Below are positions 8,896 through 16,861 of a stretch of DNA of 64,000 nucleotides, piece by piece (position 1 is the stretch's first letter; the number at the start of each line of letters is the position of its first letter). Both the position numbers and the translations under genes were made by a program. The notes under the pieces are model-generated. The model was not told the origin of the DNA, made no database searches, and saw nothing but the letters and a program-made list of their open reading frames with translations. Source of the DNA: Curvibacter sp. (GTDB lineage: Bacteria; Pseudomonadota; Gammaproteobacteria; Burkholderiales; Burkholderiaceae_C); NCBI GenBank assembly GCA_004293725.1, contig REAW01000005.1:1-64000 (forward strand), given 5' to 3'.

Positions 8896-9561
8896 ATGCC
8901 GCAGCAAATCAACCTCTGTACTCCTTTACTACTGGCGCCCAAGCGCTATTTCTCAGCGCAGACCATGGCGCAGGCGCTGGCAGTTTTTCTGCTGGTGGGC
9001 GGAGCCCTGTGCGCAACATGGGTCTGGAACCTGAACCACACGACCGCCGAACTGCTGCGTTTGCAAAACCAACAGGCAGCAGAATTGGCGGCCCTGAAAG
9101 CGGCCTTGGTTGCCAATGCTGCCAGTGCAGCGCCCCTGAGCCCTGCGCTGCAAGCCCAGGTGCAAGGCTTGCGTGCCCAGGTGCAAGCCCAAGAAAACGT
9201 TTTGCTCGCCTTGCAGCAAGGCCGCTTGGTGCAGGGTGCTGCCCACTCAGACCGTCTGGCTTTGGTTTCGCGCAGCATTCCTGCGCCGGTGTGGGTCACG
9301 GGGGTGGAGGCCGACGCCACGCGCCTGGAGGTGACAGGCTACACCTTGGAGCCTGCGGCACTGAATGAATGGGTCAATCGTTTGGCGCTAAGTCCATTGA
9401 TGCAAGGGCTGCGTTTGGCTACTGTCAAAGTCCAAAGCGCCCGCCAAGCAAAGGCAGCAGCGGATGCTTTGGCCCTGCCCGCTGGGCGTGAGGCGTGGTC
9501 ATTCACCTTGGTTAGTGCGCAACCGCCCGTGCCTTCGGCGGCCAAAGGGAGTACGCCATGA
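8896..9561 (+). CDS. PilN-like MSHA assembly protein
   Basis: A 221-residue bitopic protein with a short cytoplasmic start (MPQQINLCTPLLLAPKRYFS), one membrane helix (about residues 24-42, ALAVFLLVGGALCATWVW), a long coiled-coil-prone region (ELLRLQNQQAAELAALKAAL...) and a small C-terminal domain. The opening 'INL' peptide is the conserved PilN motif that docks into PilM, here the preceding MshI. In some MSHA annotations this gene is called MshI2. It overlaps mshJ by four bases (ATGA). Confidence 0.7.
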   Translation: MPQQINLCTPLLLAPKRYFSAQTMAQALAVFLLVGGALCATWVWNLNHTTAELLRLQNQQAAELAALKAALVANAASAAPLSPALQAQVQGLRAQVQAQENVLLALQQGRLVQGAAHSDRLALVSRSIPAPVWVTGVEADATRLEVTGYTLEPAALNEWVNRLALSPLMQGLRLATVKVQSARQAKAAADALALPAGREAWSFTLVSAQPPVPSAAKGSTP

Positions 9562-10172
9562 AAAAGTGGTGGCTGGCGCAAAGTGCACGCATTGACGCAC
9601 TGAGCCTGCGCGAACGGTTATTTGTATTCCTGTCCGTCATAGCCTGTGCCTTGGCACTCGCCGATGTGTTGTGGCTCTCGCCCGCCATGGACGCACATCA
9701 ACAACAGACCAAGCTGTCCAACGCGCAGGACAACGAGGTGCAGCGACTGCGGTCCGAGCTGACCAATACGCCCAAGCCAGTCGATGTGAACCTGCCGTTG
9801 CGCACAGAAATTTCGGCACTTCAACAGCAATTGGCGCAATTGCAAGCCGGCAACTCCGACGCCGCTGGCGGCGGCAGCCCGGCGCTGGAACCGGTGCTGG
9901 CAGAGTTCATGCGCCGCCGCCCAGGGCTAAGCCTGGTCTCGACTACAACGCTGAGTGCCGATGCGGCTGCGGGCAAAGAACAAGCCGTCACAGGGGTTGC
10001 GCGGCGTGGGGTCGAGCTCAAGGTGGCCGGTCCTTATGCAGAGTTGCAGCGCTATGTCAAAAGCCTGGAGCAGGCCTTGCCCAACTTGCGATGGGGCCCC
10101 ATGCAACTGCGCAGTGACAAGCAGCCGCCTGAGTTGACCTTGCAAGTGTTTGTGCTGGAGGTGCAACCATGA
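9558..10172 (+). CDS. mshJ: MSHA biogenesis protein MshJ (PilO-like)
   Basis: A 204-residue inner-membrane protein with PilO-like organisation: a short N-terminus (MKKWWLAQSARIDALSLRERL), one membrane segment (FVFLSVIACALALADVLWL), a coiled coil, and a ferredoxin-like periplasmic domain (GVELKVAGPYAELQRYVKSLEQALPNLRWGPMQLRSDKQPPELTLQVFVLEVQP). The coding sequence sits between the PilN-like gene and mshK with four-base overlaps on both sides. The PilN- and PilO-like proteins are expected to form a periplasmic heterodimer supporting the pilus machine. Confidence 0.75.
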   Translation: MKKWWLAQSARIDALSLRERLFVFLSVIACALALADVLWLSPAMDAHQQQTKLSNAQDNEVQRLRSELTNTPKPVDVNLPLRTEISALQQQLAQLQAGNSDAAGGGSPALEPVLAEFMRRRPGLSLVSTTTLSADAAAGKEQAVTGVARRGVELKVAGPYAELQRYVKSLEQALPNLRWGPMQLRSDKQPPELTLQVFVLEVQP

Positions 10173-10630
10173 GCGCGTTGCCTCTTGTTGCGCACGCGCG
10201 GGTCGGTGTCATGGCGCTGTTGTTGCTGGCCTGTTCTGCAATGGCCCAAGAGGCGCGCGACCCCACGTTGGCACCGCCGGAGGCAAGTGCAGCGCCTGGC
10301 GAACCAGGCAAGCCCGCGCCAGCGGCCGGTATGGCCGTGGTGGTGCAAGACGGGAAGCCCCATTTGGTGGTGGGAACCCGCCTGGTGGCGGTAGGCCAAA
10401 AGGTGGGCAATGCCCGTATAGAGCGCATTACCGAAACTGAAGTATGGCTGCGTGAAGGCAAACAGCTGCGCAAGTTGCAGCGTTTCAGTGGCATCCAGCG
10501 TAGCGTGGCCCAAGACCCCGTACCTTGCAAAGCACCGGCCACCACCACCCGCATCCGATCGAAACCGTCCTCTGCAACGGTACAGTCCGCAGCGCCCCCC
10601 GCAGTTCCCTGCGAAGGAAAGCAACCGTGA
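10169..10630 (+). CDS. mshK: MSHA biogenesis protein MshK (PilP/GspC-like)
   Basis: A 153-residue secreted protein. An N-terminal signal (HARVGVMALLLLACSAMAQEA) is followed by a Pro/Ala-rich linker and a small domain (VVQDGKPHLVVGTRLVAVGQKVGNARIERITETEVWLREGKQLRKLQRF) like the PilP/GspC HR fold that contacts the secretin. The C-terminus is a low-complexity tail. Its stop (TGA at 10628-10630) overlaps the GTG start of mshL. The function, linking the inner-membrane platform to the secretin, is known for the family and inferred here. Confidence 0.7.
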   Translation: MSALPLVAHARVGVMALLLLACSAMAQEARDPTLAPPEASAAPGEPGKPAPAAGMAVVVQDGKPHLVVGTRLVAVGQKVGNARIERITETEVWLREGKQLRKLQRFSGIQRSVAQDPVPCKAPATTTRIRSKPSSATVQSAAPPAVPCEGKQP

Positions 10631-12384
10631 AATCCCGCACCATGAATGAATCTTCCTCTGCCGCTTTGGCGCTCGCGTCGCGCCCCACCTTGGCCCTGTG
10701 GTCTGTGCTGGGGATCGGATTGCTCAGTGGTTGTGCTGCGTTGGACCGCCCCCTGCGCACGCCTGATGTGAGTGCAGCCGTACGCGCGGAGCTGCCAGCC
10801 CCGGCGCCCGCGCCCACCACAGTGGTACCCGTCAAGGTTTCAGAAGCACTGGCCGAGCCCGCTGCGCCCAGGGTGGCGCTACCACCGGAGCCAAGACTGG
10901 ACTTGCTGGTGAACAACGCCCAGGCGCGCGAAGTGTTTTTGGCGATCGTGGCCGACACCCGCTACAGCATGCTGATGCATCCCGATGTGGCGGGCACCCT
11001 GTCAGTTACCCTGCGTGGTGTGACCGTAACCGAAGCGCTGGAAGCGATTCGTGACGTCTATGGTTACGACTTCAAAATAGACGGTCGGCGCATCACCATT
11101 TATGCCCCCACGTTGCAAACGCGGGTGTTTACGGTCAACTACCCCAACTCGTTGCGTACCGGTAGCAGCGAGCTTCGGGTGTCGTCCGGCGCCGCGCTGC
11201 AAAGCACCAATACCGGCCCTTCCAGCGCCACGGCTGCGGGGGGAACTGGCAACCAGCAGCCCGAAAACAGCCGCGTCTCTACCACCTCGCGCTCAGACTT
11301 TTGGGGTGAACTGTCGGCCTCTGTGCGCAGTCTGGTAGGTACGGGTGAAGGGCGCAATGTGGTGTCCAGTCCGCAGGCGGGCATTTTGGCGGTCCGTGCC
11401 ATGCCCGAGGAGCTGCGACAGGTGGAGAAATTCCTCAAGGCAACCCAGGCATCGGTGGAGCGCCAAGTCATGCTGGAGGCCAAGGTCGTGGAGGTGGAGT
11501 TGCGCGATGGTTACCAAAGTGGCGTGAACTGGGGCGCCATGGGCAGTGGTGTGGACGGGCAGGCGGCGTTGGGAGTGCTTGGCAGCGGCGTGACCAGCCC
11601 CAACGCCTTTGTGCAGGGCACCACCAGCATCAATGGTGCAGTCGCTTTTCCTTCCGCAGCAACTGGCGGCGGGCTGATTGGGCTGGCGCTGGCGACCAGC
11701 CAGTTTGGCGCAGTGTTGGGCTTTCTGGAAACCCAGGGCGATGTGCAAACACTCTCCAGCCCGCGTTTGGCAACGCTCAATAATCAAAAAGCGGTACTCA
11801 AGGTGGGATCAGACGAATTTTTTGTGACCGGCGTGACGGGTGGTACCTCTACTAGCAGCAGCTCGACGACGTCGGGTACGAACTCCACCATGCCTACCGT
11901 GACCCTGACCCCGTTCTTCTCGGGTATTTCACTGGACGTAACGCCCCAAATTGACGATGGTGTGAACGTCACACTGCATGTGCACCCTTCGCTCACCACG
12001 GTGACCGAGAAAACCAAGCAGGTCGACTTGGGCAGTGTGGGTAACTACCGCCTTCCATTGGCCTCCAGCAGTGTGAACGAAACGGACACGGTGGTTCGCA
12101 TTCAAGATGGCAACATCGTCGCCATCGGGGGGTTGATGCAGTTGGAGTCCAGCCGCAACGCCTCGGGTGTTCCCGGCACGACCGGCATGCCGGGGCTGGG
12201 CGCATTGTTTGGCAACCGCGCCACGCAGGGGCGCAAGAAAGAAGTCATCGTGTTGATCAAACCCACCATCATTCGTACCATTGCAGACTGGGACGCCCAA
12301 ACACGCCGAGCCCGTGCAGCACTGGACGATATGGATGCAGCCCGGGCACGGGTAATTCAAATCGATGGAGGTCCTGGCAAGTGA
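10627..12384 (+). CDS. mshL: MSHA secretin MshL (lipoprotein)
   Basis: A 585-residue outer-membrane secretin. I chose the GTG at 10627 because AAGGAA lies just before it and it overlaps the mshK stop (GTGA); the ATG at 10642 is the alternative. A lipobox (GLLSGC) predicts a lipidated N-terminus. A secretin/TonB short domain follows (LDLLVNNAQAREVFLAIVADTRYSMLMHPDVAG), then an N-domain (RVFTVNYPNS). The C-terminal secretin core has VERQVMLEAKVVEVELRDGYQSGVNW, LSSPRLATLNNQKAVLKVG, and the terminal VPGTTGMPGLGALFGNR and KEVIVLIKPTII motifs. It forms the pore through which the pilus exits. The low-complexity Ser/Thr stretch near GTSTSSSSTTSGTNSTM is probably a lip loop. Confidence 0.88.
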   Translation: MKSRTMNESSSAALALASRPTLALWSVLGIGLLSGCAALDRPLRTPDVSAAVRAELPAPAPAPTTVVPVKVSEALAEPAAPRVALPPEPRLDLLVNNAQAREVFLAIVADTRYSMLMHPDVAGTLSVTLRGVTVTEALEAIRDVYGYDFKIDGRRITIYAPTLQTRVFTVNYPNSLRTGSSELRVSSGAALQSTNTGPSSATAAGGTGNQQPENSRVSTTSRSDFWGELSASVRSLVGTGEGRNVVSSPQAGILAVRAMPEELRQVEKFLKATQASVERQVMLEAKVVEVELRDGYQSGVNWGAMGSGVDGQAALGVLGSGVTSPNAFVQGTTSINGAVAFPSAATGGGLIGLALATSQFGAVLGFLETQGDVQTLSSPRLATLNNQKAVLKVGSDEFFVTGVTGGTSTSSSSTTSGTNSTMPTVTLTPFFSGISLDVTPQIDDGVNVTLHVHPSLTTVTEKTKQVDLGSVGNYRLPLASSSVNETDTVVRIQDGNIVAIGGLMQLESSRNASGVPGTTGMPGLGALFGNRATQGRKKEVIVLIKPTIIRTIADWDAQTRRARAALDDMDAARARVIQIDGGPGK

Positions 12385-13292
12385 TGTATTTGGGGCACTT
12401 TTCGCTTCGGGAAGCCCCGTTTTCCATCACGCCGGATACGGACTTCTTTTTCGCCCATGAGGGCGCCCAAGCGTCCCTCAATATGTTGTTGGTCGCCCTG
12501 CGCAGTGGCGAAGGCTTTCTTAAGGTGGTGGGGGAGCTGGGCTGTGGCAAGACGATTTTGTGTCGCCAATTGCTCAAGACACTGCAAGGTGAATGTCTGA
12601 CTGCTTATATTCCCAACCCAAACATGAGTCCCGACGGGCTTCTGCTTGCATTGGCGACCGAGTTGAAACTGCCCCTGAGTGCGCCCCTGCAGCGCCACCA
12701 GATCATGGCTGCACTGAACCAATGCTTGCTAGAGCAGGCCGCGCAAGGGCGCCGTGTGGTGGTGTGCATCGACGAGGCGCAAGCAATACCGGTACGCACG
12801 GTGGAAAGTCTGCGCTTGCTTTCCAACTTGGAGACCGAGAAACGCAAGTTGCTGCAGCTGGTGCTGCTGGGGCAGCCTGACCTGGATGACAAACTGGCCC
12901 GTCCTGAAATCCGCCAGTTGCTGCAGCGCATTACGTTTAGCGAGTATTTGGGGCCCATGCAGGCGCAACGCGTCTCGGGCTATTTGGCGCACCGCTTGCA
13001 ACATGCTGCGCTCAGTCCGTCCACCGACAGTGACGTATTCACACCAGCAGCAGCCCGCGCTATTGCAAAGGCCAGCGGAGGCGTGCCGCGCCTAATTAAC
13101 ATTTTGGCCCACAAATGCTTAATGTTGGCGTTTGGAGAAGACCGCCACCGGGTAAGCGCAGCCCACGTCCGATTGGCTGTGCGTGACACACCGGGTGTGC
13201 AGGTGCGTAAGCCTTGGTGGCGCGTCCTCTCGCCATTGGAATGGCTGCGACGCGACCGCTCTGTTGGTGCTATACAAGGAGGGCGCGAATGA
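12381..13292 (+). CDS. mshM: MSHA biogenesis ATPase MshM (ExeA-like)
   Basis: A 303-residue AAA ATPase of the ExeA/MshM group. It starts MYLGHFSLREAPFSITPDTDFFF, the usual opening of the family, and has Walker A GELGCGKTIL (about residues 53-62), Walker B VVVCIDEAQAI, and the sensor region LVLLGQPDLDDKLARPEIRQLLQRI. A C-terminal AAA lid includes ASGGVPRLINILAHKCLMLAFGE. No peptidoglycan-binding domain follows, unlike full ExeA. It overlaps mshL and mshN by four bases each, so the three genes are co-translated. It probably helps secretin assembly or localisation. Confidence 0.85.
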   Translation: MMYLGHFSLREAPFSITPDTDFFFAHEGAQASLNMLLVALRSGEGFLKVVGELGCGKTILCRQLLKTLQGECLTAYIPNPNMSPDGLLLALATELKLPLSAPLQRHQIMAALNQCLLEQAAQGRRVVVCIDEAQAIPVRTVESLRLLSNLETEKRKLLQLVLLGQPDLDDKLARPEIRQLLQRITFSEYLGPMQAQRVSGYLAHRLQHAALSPSTDSDVFTPAAARAIAKASGGVPRLINILAHKCLMLAFGEDRHRVSAAHVRLAVRDTPGVQVRKPWWRVLSPLEWLRRDRSVGAIQGGRE

Positions 13293-14368
13293 GCGTGATT
13301 AACAAAATGTTGCGGGACCTTGACCAGCGCCAAAGCCCCGCCACTGCTGCGGCGGACCCTCTGCGTCGCGACACCAACAGCGTGGACGCTTTGACGCGAG
13401 TGCGTCGACCATCCCCCGCAATGCGCTGGGCTACAGGCCTGCTGCCGGTAGCCGCTGCAGTGGCAGGGGCCTATGTGTGGTGGAGTTTTCAACACGCCCC
13501 GCCGGCTGAGCCTTTGGCAATGGCCGCGCCTGGCATGGCCCCTGCGCCAGTAGCGGCTCCGGATGTTGTGCCCGCCCCAATGGTAGTGGCGCCATCCGAA
13601 GCGCTTGTGGCGTCCGCCCCTGTGGTGGTTCGCCCGGAGCCCACCATTACGCCTTTGCCGCCGGTCGTCGCGCAAAAAGCGACTTCCACTCCGAGTCCGG
13701 CTGCCACAGTTACGCCAGTCACCAAAGCCGAGGCACCACAAAAGCCTGTGTCTGTGGCGCAACCAATACTTGCCACCCCTACCCCTGCATCTGCACCTGC
13801 ACCTGCACCTGCAAGGGCAGTAGCGCCGCAGCCCGAAGCGCCTGCTGCGTCCAATCGCCAGCAGCAAGCTGCGCGGGAAGCCTTGGCCCAATCGCAGGCC
13901 CTGTGGGCCAGTGGCGCGCGGGATTCGGCCATACAAACTTTGCAAGATGCACTGGTCGCCGCAGAGCGCGGGGGACAAGGCATAACAGGTGCCAGCGAAA
14001 CTCTGGCGCCCTTGGTCCGCGAGCTTGCGCGCATGGAGCTCGCAGAAGGCAGGCCCGCTGCTGTATGGGAGATGCTGGTGCGCTTGGAGCCCATGCTGGC
14101 CAACCAGCCGGAGCTCTGGGCCATGCGCGCCAATGCCGCGCAACGCCTGGGGCGGCACCAAGACAGCGTATTGGGCTACACCACCGCCTTGCAGGCACGC
14201 CCCAGCGAACAGCGCTGGTTGCTCGGGGCGGCAGTTTCATTGGCAGCATTGGGCCAAACCGCGTCCGCCGCAGAGATGGCCGAAAAAGCGCGCGCAGTGG
14301 GGCCCGTGAGTCGTGAAATCCTGGCTTACTTGCGCCAGCAGGGAGTTCCTCTCACCGATCGACCATGA
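13289..14368 (+). CDS. mshN: MSHA biogenesis TPR protein MshN
   Basis: A 359-residue protein starting MSVINKMLRDLDQRQ, the conserved MshN opening. One membrane helix follows (ATGLLPVAAAVAGAYVWW), then a long Pro/Ala-rich linker and C-terminal TPR-like repeats (AREALAQSQALWASGARDSAIQTLQDAL; LANQPELWAMRANAAQRLGRHQDSVLGYTTAL). The linker carries a run of hexamer repeats (CTGCAC, about 13786-13816) encoding Ala-Pro steps, which could expand or contract. The family is thought to act as a periplasmic scaffold for pilus assembly. The ATG at 13289 overlaps the mshM stop; the longer frame from 13214 lies within mshM. Confidence 0.8.
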   Translation: MSVINKMLRDLDQRQSPATAAADPLRRDTNSVDALTRVRRPSPAMRWATGLLPVAAAVAGAYVWWSFQHAPPAEPLAMAAPGMAPAPVAAPDVVPAPMVVAPSEALVASAPVVVRPEPTITPLPPVVAQKATSTPSPAATVTPVTKAEAPQKPVSVAQPILATPTPASAPAPAPARAVAPQPEAPAASNRQQQAAREALAQSQALWASGARDSAIQTLQDALVAAERGGQGITGASETLAPLVRELARMELAEGRPAAVWEMLVRLEPMLANQPELWAMRANAAQRLGRHQDSVLGYTTALQARPSEQRWLLGAAVSLAALGQTASAAEMAEKARAVGPVSREILAYLRQQGVPLTDRP

Positions 14369-15141
14369 GGCTTGTTATGCGCCCCATCTCCATTACCTCT
14401 ATATGGCTTTTCGCCCTATGCTGCGCTATGTTGGGAATGGTGCTGCCAACACCATCACAAGCCGCCAGCATTCAGCTGGTGACCGGGGACTACCCTCCGT
14501 TTTCGAGTGAAGACACGCCTGCCCCGGGAGTCATGTCTGAAGTGGTGGTTGCAGCTTTCAAAGCGCAAGGTGTCACTGCGCGGTTGCGTTTCTTGCCGTG
14601 GCAGCGTGGATATATGGAAACCCGTAGTGGCCTGCACACGGGAACTTTCCCCTATGTGAAAAATGAAGAGCGCCAGCGCGAATTTTTGTTCTCCAAGCCT
14701 CTGTATCCAGATGTGGTGCGCCTCTTTGTTCTTTCAGACAAGGATCTACCGAAAGACTGGGTTGACAAAGGAATTTGCGTACCCCAAGGCTACAACATTG
14801 CAAGAGTCGCTCCATTTATTGAAATGCAGAGGGCCCGCCTGGAACGCCCACCCGGCATGTTGAATTGTTTCCAAATGCTGCGGCTCGGTAGAGTCCATGC
14901 GGTCTGGAGCAGCGAGGTGGTCGCTGAATTTATAACCCGTGACTTGCGGCAGGAGGGGCTTAACTTCAAGCCCATGAACGTGGGCTTGGAGTACCCGGTG
15001 GAGCTGTACCTGATTGTTTCGCGCCAGTTGCCGCAGGCACAGCAGTGGATAGATCGGTTTAACCAGGGGCTAGGCAAGATACAGAAGAATGGGGTGTATG
15101 CCCAAATTCTGGCTCGTCACAAAATGTCGGCAGCGAAGTAA
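14365..15141 (+). CDS. Periplasmic solute-binding protein (SBP_bac_3 type)
   Basis: A 258-residue exported protein. The signal peptide (hydrophobic SIWLFALCCAMLGMVLPTPSQA) is followed by a mature start ASIQLVTGDYPPFSSEDTPAPGVMSEVVVAAFKAQGVTARLRFLPW, typical of family-3 amino-acid-type binding domains. QRGYMETRSGLHTGTFPYVKNEERQREFLFSKPLY is the hinge-side region common in such proteins. No permease or ATPase lies nearby, so it may be an orphan binding protein, and a role in pilus signalling cannot be excluded. It overlaps mshN by four bases (ATGA) and is therefore likely co-transcribed with the pilus genes, which is unusual for an uptake protein. Confidence 0.7.
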   Translation: MRLVMRPISITSIWLFALCCAMLGMVLPTPSQAASIQLVTGDYPPFSSEDTPAPGVMSEVVVAAFKAQGVTARLRFLPWQRGYMETRSGLHTGTFPYVKNEERQREFLFSKPLYPDVVRLFVLSDKDLPKDWVDKGICVPQGYNIARVAPFIEMQRARLERPPGMLNCFQMLRLGRVHAVWSSEVVAEFITRDLRQEGLNFKPMNVGLEYPVELYLIVSRQLPQAQQWIDRFNQGLGKIQKNGVYAQILARHKMSAAK

Positions 15142-15204
15142 GCCAAAACGGCTTCTGAAGCATGTCGGACTCGCCCTTGCGACAGCCTCAACTTCCTATT
15201 GCCA

Positions 15205-15799
15205 TCAGACTCCCGTTCGAAGCACCCTGCGGTATTGCATAGCCTCGGCGACATGGGCGAGGCCTGTCTGATCTGCGGCGGCCAAGTCGGCAATGGTGCG
15301 GGCAATTTTCAGCGTGCGATGCGTGCTGCGCGCGGACCAGCCCAATTGGGCCGCAGCGGCCTGGAGGAACTTGCTGGCGGCCGCATCGAGCCGGGTGTGG
15401 GTGTCAATGGCTTGGCCGGTGAGCGCTTGATTGGCCACGCCCTGGCGGGCCAGCGCACGTTTGCGGGCTTCGCCGCTGCGGTTGCGAATACGCTCGGACG
15501 ATTCGCCGGCGGGGCTTCCCAGCAGTTCATGTGCGGGAAGGGCCGGTACTTCAATATGCAAATCAATCCGGTCCATCAGCGGGCCGCTCAGCTTGGATTG
15601 GTAGCGATGCACCTGATCGGGGGTGCAGCGGCAACTGTGGATGGGCGACCCTTGGTAACCACAAGGGCAGGGATTCATGGCGGCAATTAACTGAAACCGC
15701 GCTGGAAACTCAGCCCGTCGCGCGGCTCGGGCTATGGTGATGCTGCCGGTCTCCAACGGTTCGCGCAGGGCTTCGAGTGCCGCCCGCGGAAATTCGGGT
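15205..15799 (-). pseudogene. comM: comM (yifB), 3' part, separated from its 5' part by the island
   Basis: This strand encodes the last ~197 residues of the Mg-chelatase-like AAA+ protein ComM/YifB. It reads in frame from the island edge (PEFPRAALEALREPLETGSITIARA) through sensor 1 (QLIAAMNPCPCGYQG) and the arginine finger region (SGPLMDRIDLHIEVP) to the C-terminal helical domain. The N-terminal half lies at 56034-56993. The join falls just after the Walker B segment (FLDEL), so neither half can be a working ATPase. A short internal start (Met at 15756) could give a fragment. In Vibrio and Acinetobacter ComM is a hexameric helicase that promotes branch migration during natural transformation. 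Confidence 0.9.
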
Positions 15800-15800
15800 A

Positions 15801-15815
15801 TTTAGCTTTCTTGAC
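15801..15815 (+). repeat. Left terminal inverted repeat of the island
   Basis: TTTAGCTTTCTTGAC, next to the comM junction. Against the complement of the right end (TTTAGCTTTTTACAC) it matches at 12 of 15 positions, the first nine without a mismatch. This is a likely recombinase-binding arm or core-flanking site. Confidence 0.65.
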
Positions 15816-15886
15816 TAAAACTGCGGGGATTTTGTCAAAAATGCTGGTCTCAAGTCAGAAAGGGTTCCTCAAATTCTGCGGGGTAC

Positions 15887-16177
15887 CTATTTCAGCTCAG
15901 AAACTTCTTTGGAAATCAGGCTTAAAAGACTGTCCACAACCGAAGCATCAGCGTTCCTTACATAAGACAGGGCTAGCAAGGTCAGCGGGTGAACATCAAG
16001 AACCTCGGCTATGTTTTCAACCTTATTCAAAGTAGGTGACTTTAGGTTTCGCTCCAAGGTACTGACATACGTGCGACTAGAGGTCGTACTGAAATCCTCT
16101 TGGCTCAGTCCTTTGAATTTACGGATGGATCTAAGGGCGCTGGCGAAATCGTTATTCGAAATGAAGGCATCGGACAT
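15887..16177 (-). CDS. XRE-family transcriptional regulator
   Basis: A 96-residue protein with an N-terminal helix-turn-helix of the XRE/Cro type: FASALRSIRKFKGLSQEDFSTTSSRTYVSTLERNLKSPTLNKVENIAEVLDVHPLTLLAL. The C-terminal tail (about 25 residues) may help dimer formation. It is the first gene inside the left island end and is divergent from the gene at 16243, with two CTATAG palindromes between them. This is a typical set-up for a self-regulated repressor controlling the neighbour, the recombinases, or both. No toxin partner is recognised. Confidence 0.8.
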   Translation of the reverse strand: MSDAFISNNDFASALRSIRKFKGLSQEDFSTTSSRTYVSTLERNLKSPTLNKVENIAEVLDVHPLTLLALSYVRNADASVVDSLLSLISKEVSELK

Positions 16178-16203
16178 GCACTCCGATTAATAAGCAATGA
16201 CCT

Positions 16204-16224
16204 CTATAGGGCTACAATCTATAG
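16204..16224. promoter_or_regulatory. Paired CTATAG sites between divergent genes (candidate operator)
   Basis: Two copies of the 6-base palindrome CTATAG lie at 16204-16209 and 16219-16224, 15 bases centre to centre, flanking TACAAT (a possible -10). They sit between the XRE gene and the gene at 16243, so the XRE protein is the obvious candidate ligand. The motif is short and may be chance. Confidence 0.35.
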
Positions 16225-16242
16225 TGTTCATTTTGAGTCGTT

Positions 16243-16701
16243 ATGTTCATCACCAGAGAAGCCCACAAGTCTCCCGTTTCAGCCTTGTTTTCGAATCGAG
16301 GGGAGCTTGTCTGGTCTGTGGCAGAGCTCGCTCTGCAGCAAATTTGGTTCTTGGCCCATCTAGAAGAGGTTGATCCCAAGGATGGCGATAGAAACGGGAA
16401 CCTTCGTACCATGATTTTGTTTGACTTTGGAAATGTCGAGCACTTGCTGAATGCCCCACAAGACGCGACTGTTCGTCTCAAGTCAGTGCACATCGTCACC
16501 CCCGGTCACATCAACGGAAGTGATCATTGGGAAATGGAAAAACTTCAAGCAGTTTGGCAAGGTCGCGAAATGATTGAGGAGCACGAATTTCCGACGGATA
16601 TATTTGAAACGGTCTCCGGCAAAAAATATTCCTTCTCGCATTGCAGCAATTCCGCAGCGGAACTGGATGGTGATACTTTGAAGTTTCGGCTTCCCCACTA
16701 A
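16243..16701 (+). CDS. Hypothetical protein, divergent from the XRE gene
   Basis: A 152-residue soluble protein I do not recognise. It has no signal peptide or membrane segment. Notable stretches are VWSVAELALQQIWFLAHLEEVDPKDGDRNGNLRTMILFDFGNVEHLLNAPQDATVRLKSVHIVTPG and a C-terminal part with two His and one Cys (FSHCSNS). Its divergent arrangement with an XRE regulator could suggest a regulated accessory or toxin-like gene, but nothing in the sequence shows a catalytic motif. The coding assignment rests on a long open frame, a start with a short upstream leader, and the divergent layout. Confidence 0.55.
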   Translation: MFITREAHKSPVSALFSNRGELVWSVAELALQQIWFLAHLEEVDPKDGDRNGNLRTMILFDFGNVEHLLNAPQDATVRLKSVHIVTPGHINGSDHWEMEKLQAVWQGREMIEEHEFPTDIFETVSGKKYSFSHCSNSAAELDGDTLKFRLPH

Positions 16702-16861
16702 TTTATCCAGTGCAACTATGGGCTATGCGTGAGGAGTCAGATTGCTTCACAGTTAACTGTCCTATCCTTGTTAGCCGTCACAGCGATTTTGTTTTCATCC
16801 CAGTTTGCCTCGCCGTTGCACATCCTCTGGCCGGCCCGTCTGCTATAGGCCGGGATACTAG

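Noticed and set aside
12980-14161. 393-codon frame opposite mshM and mshN
   Set aside because: Arg/Gly/Cys-rich artefact opposite two clear genes; no family resemblance.
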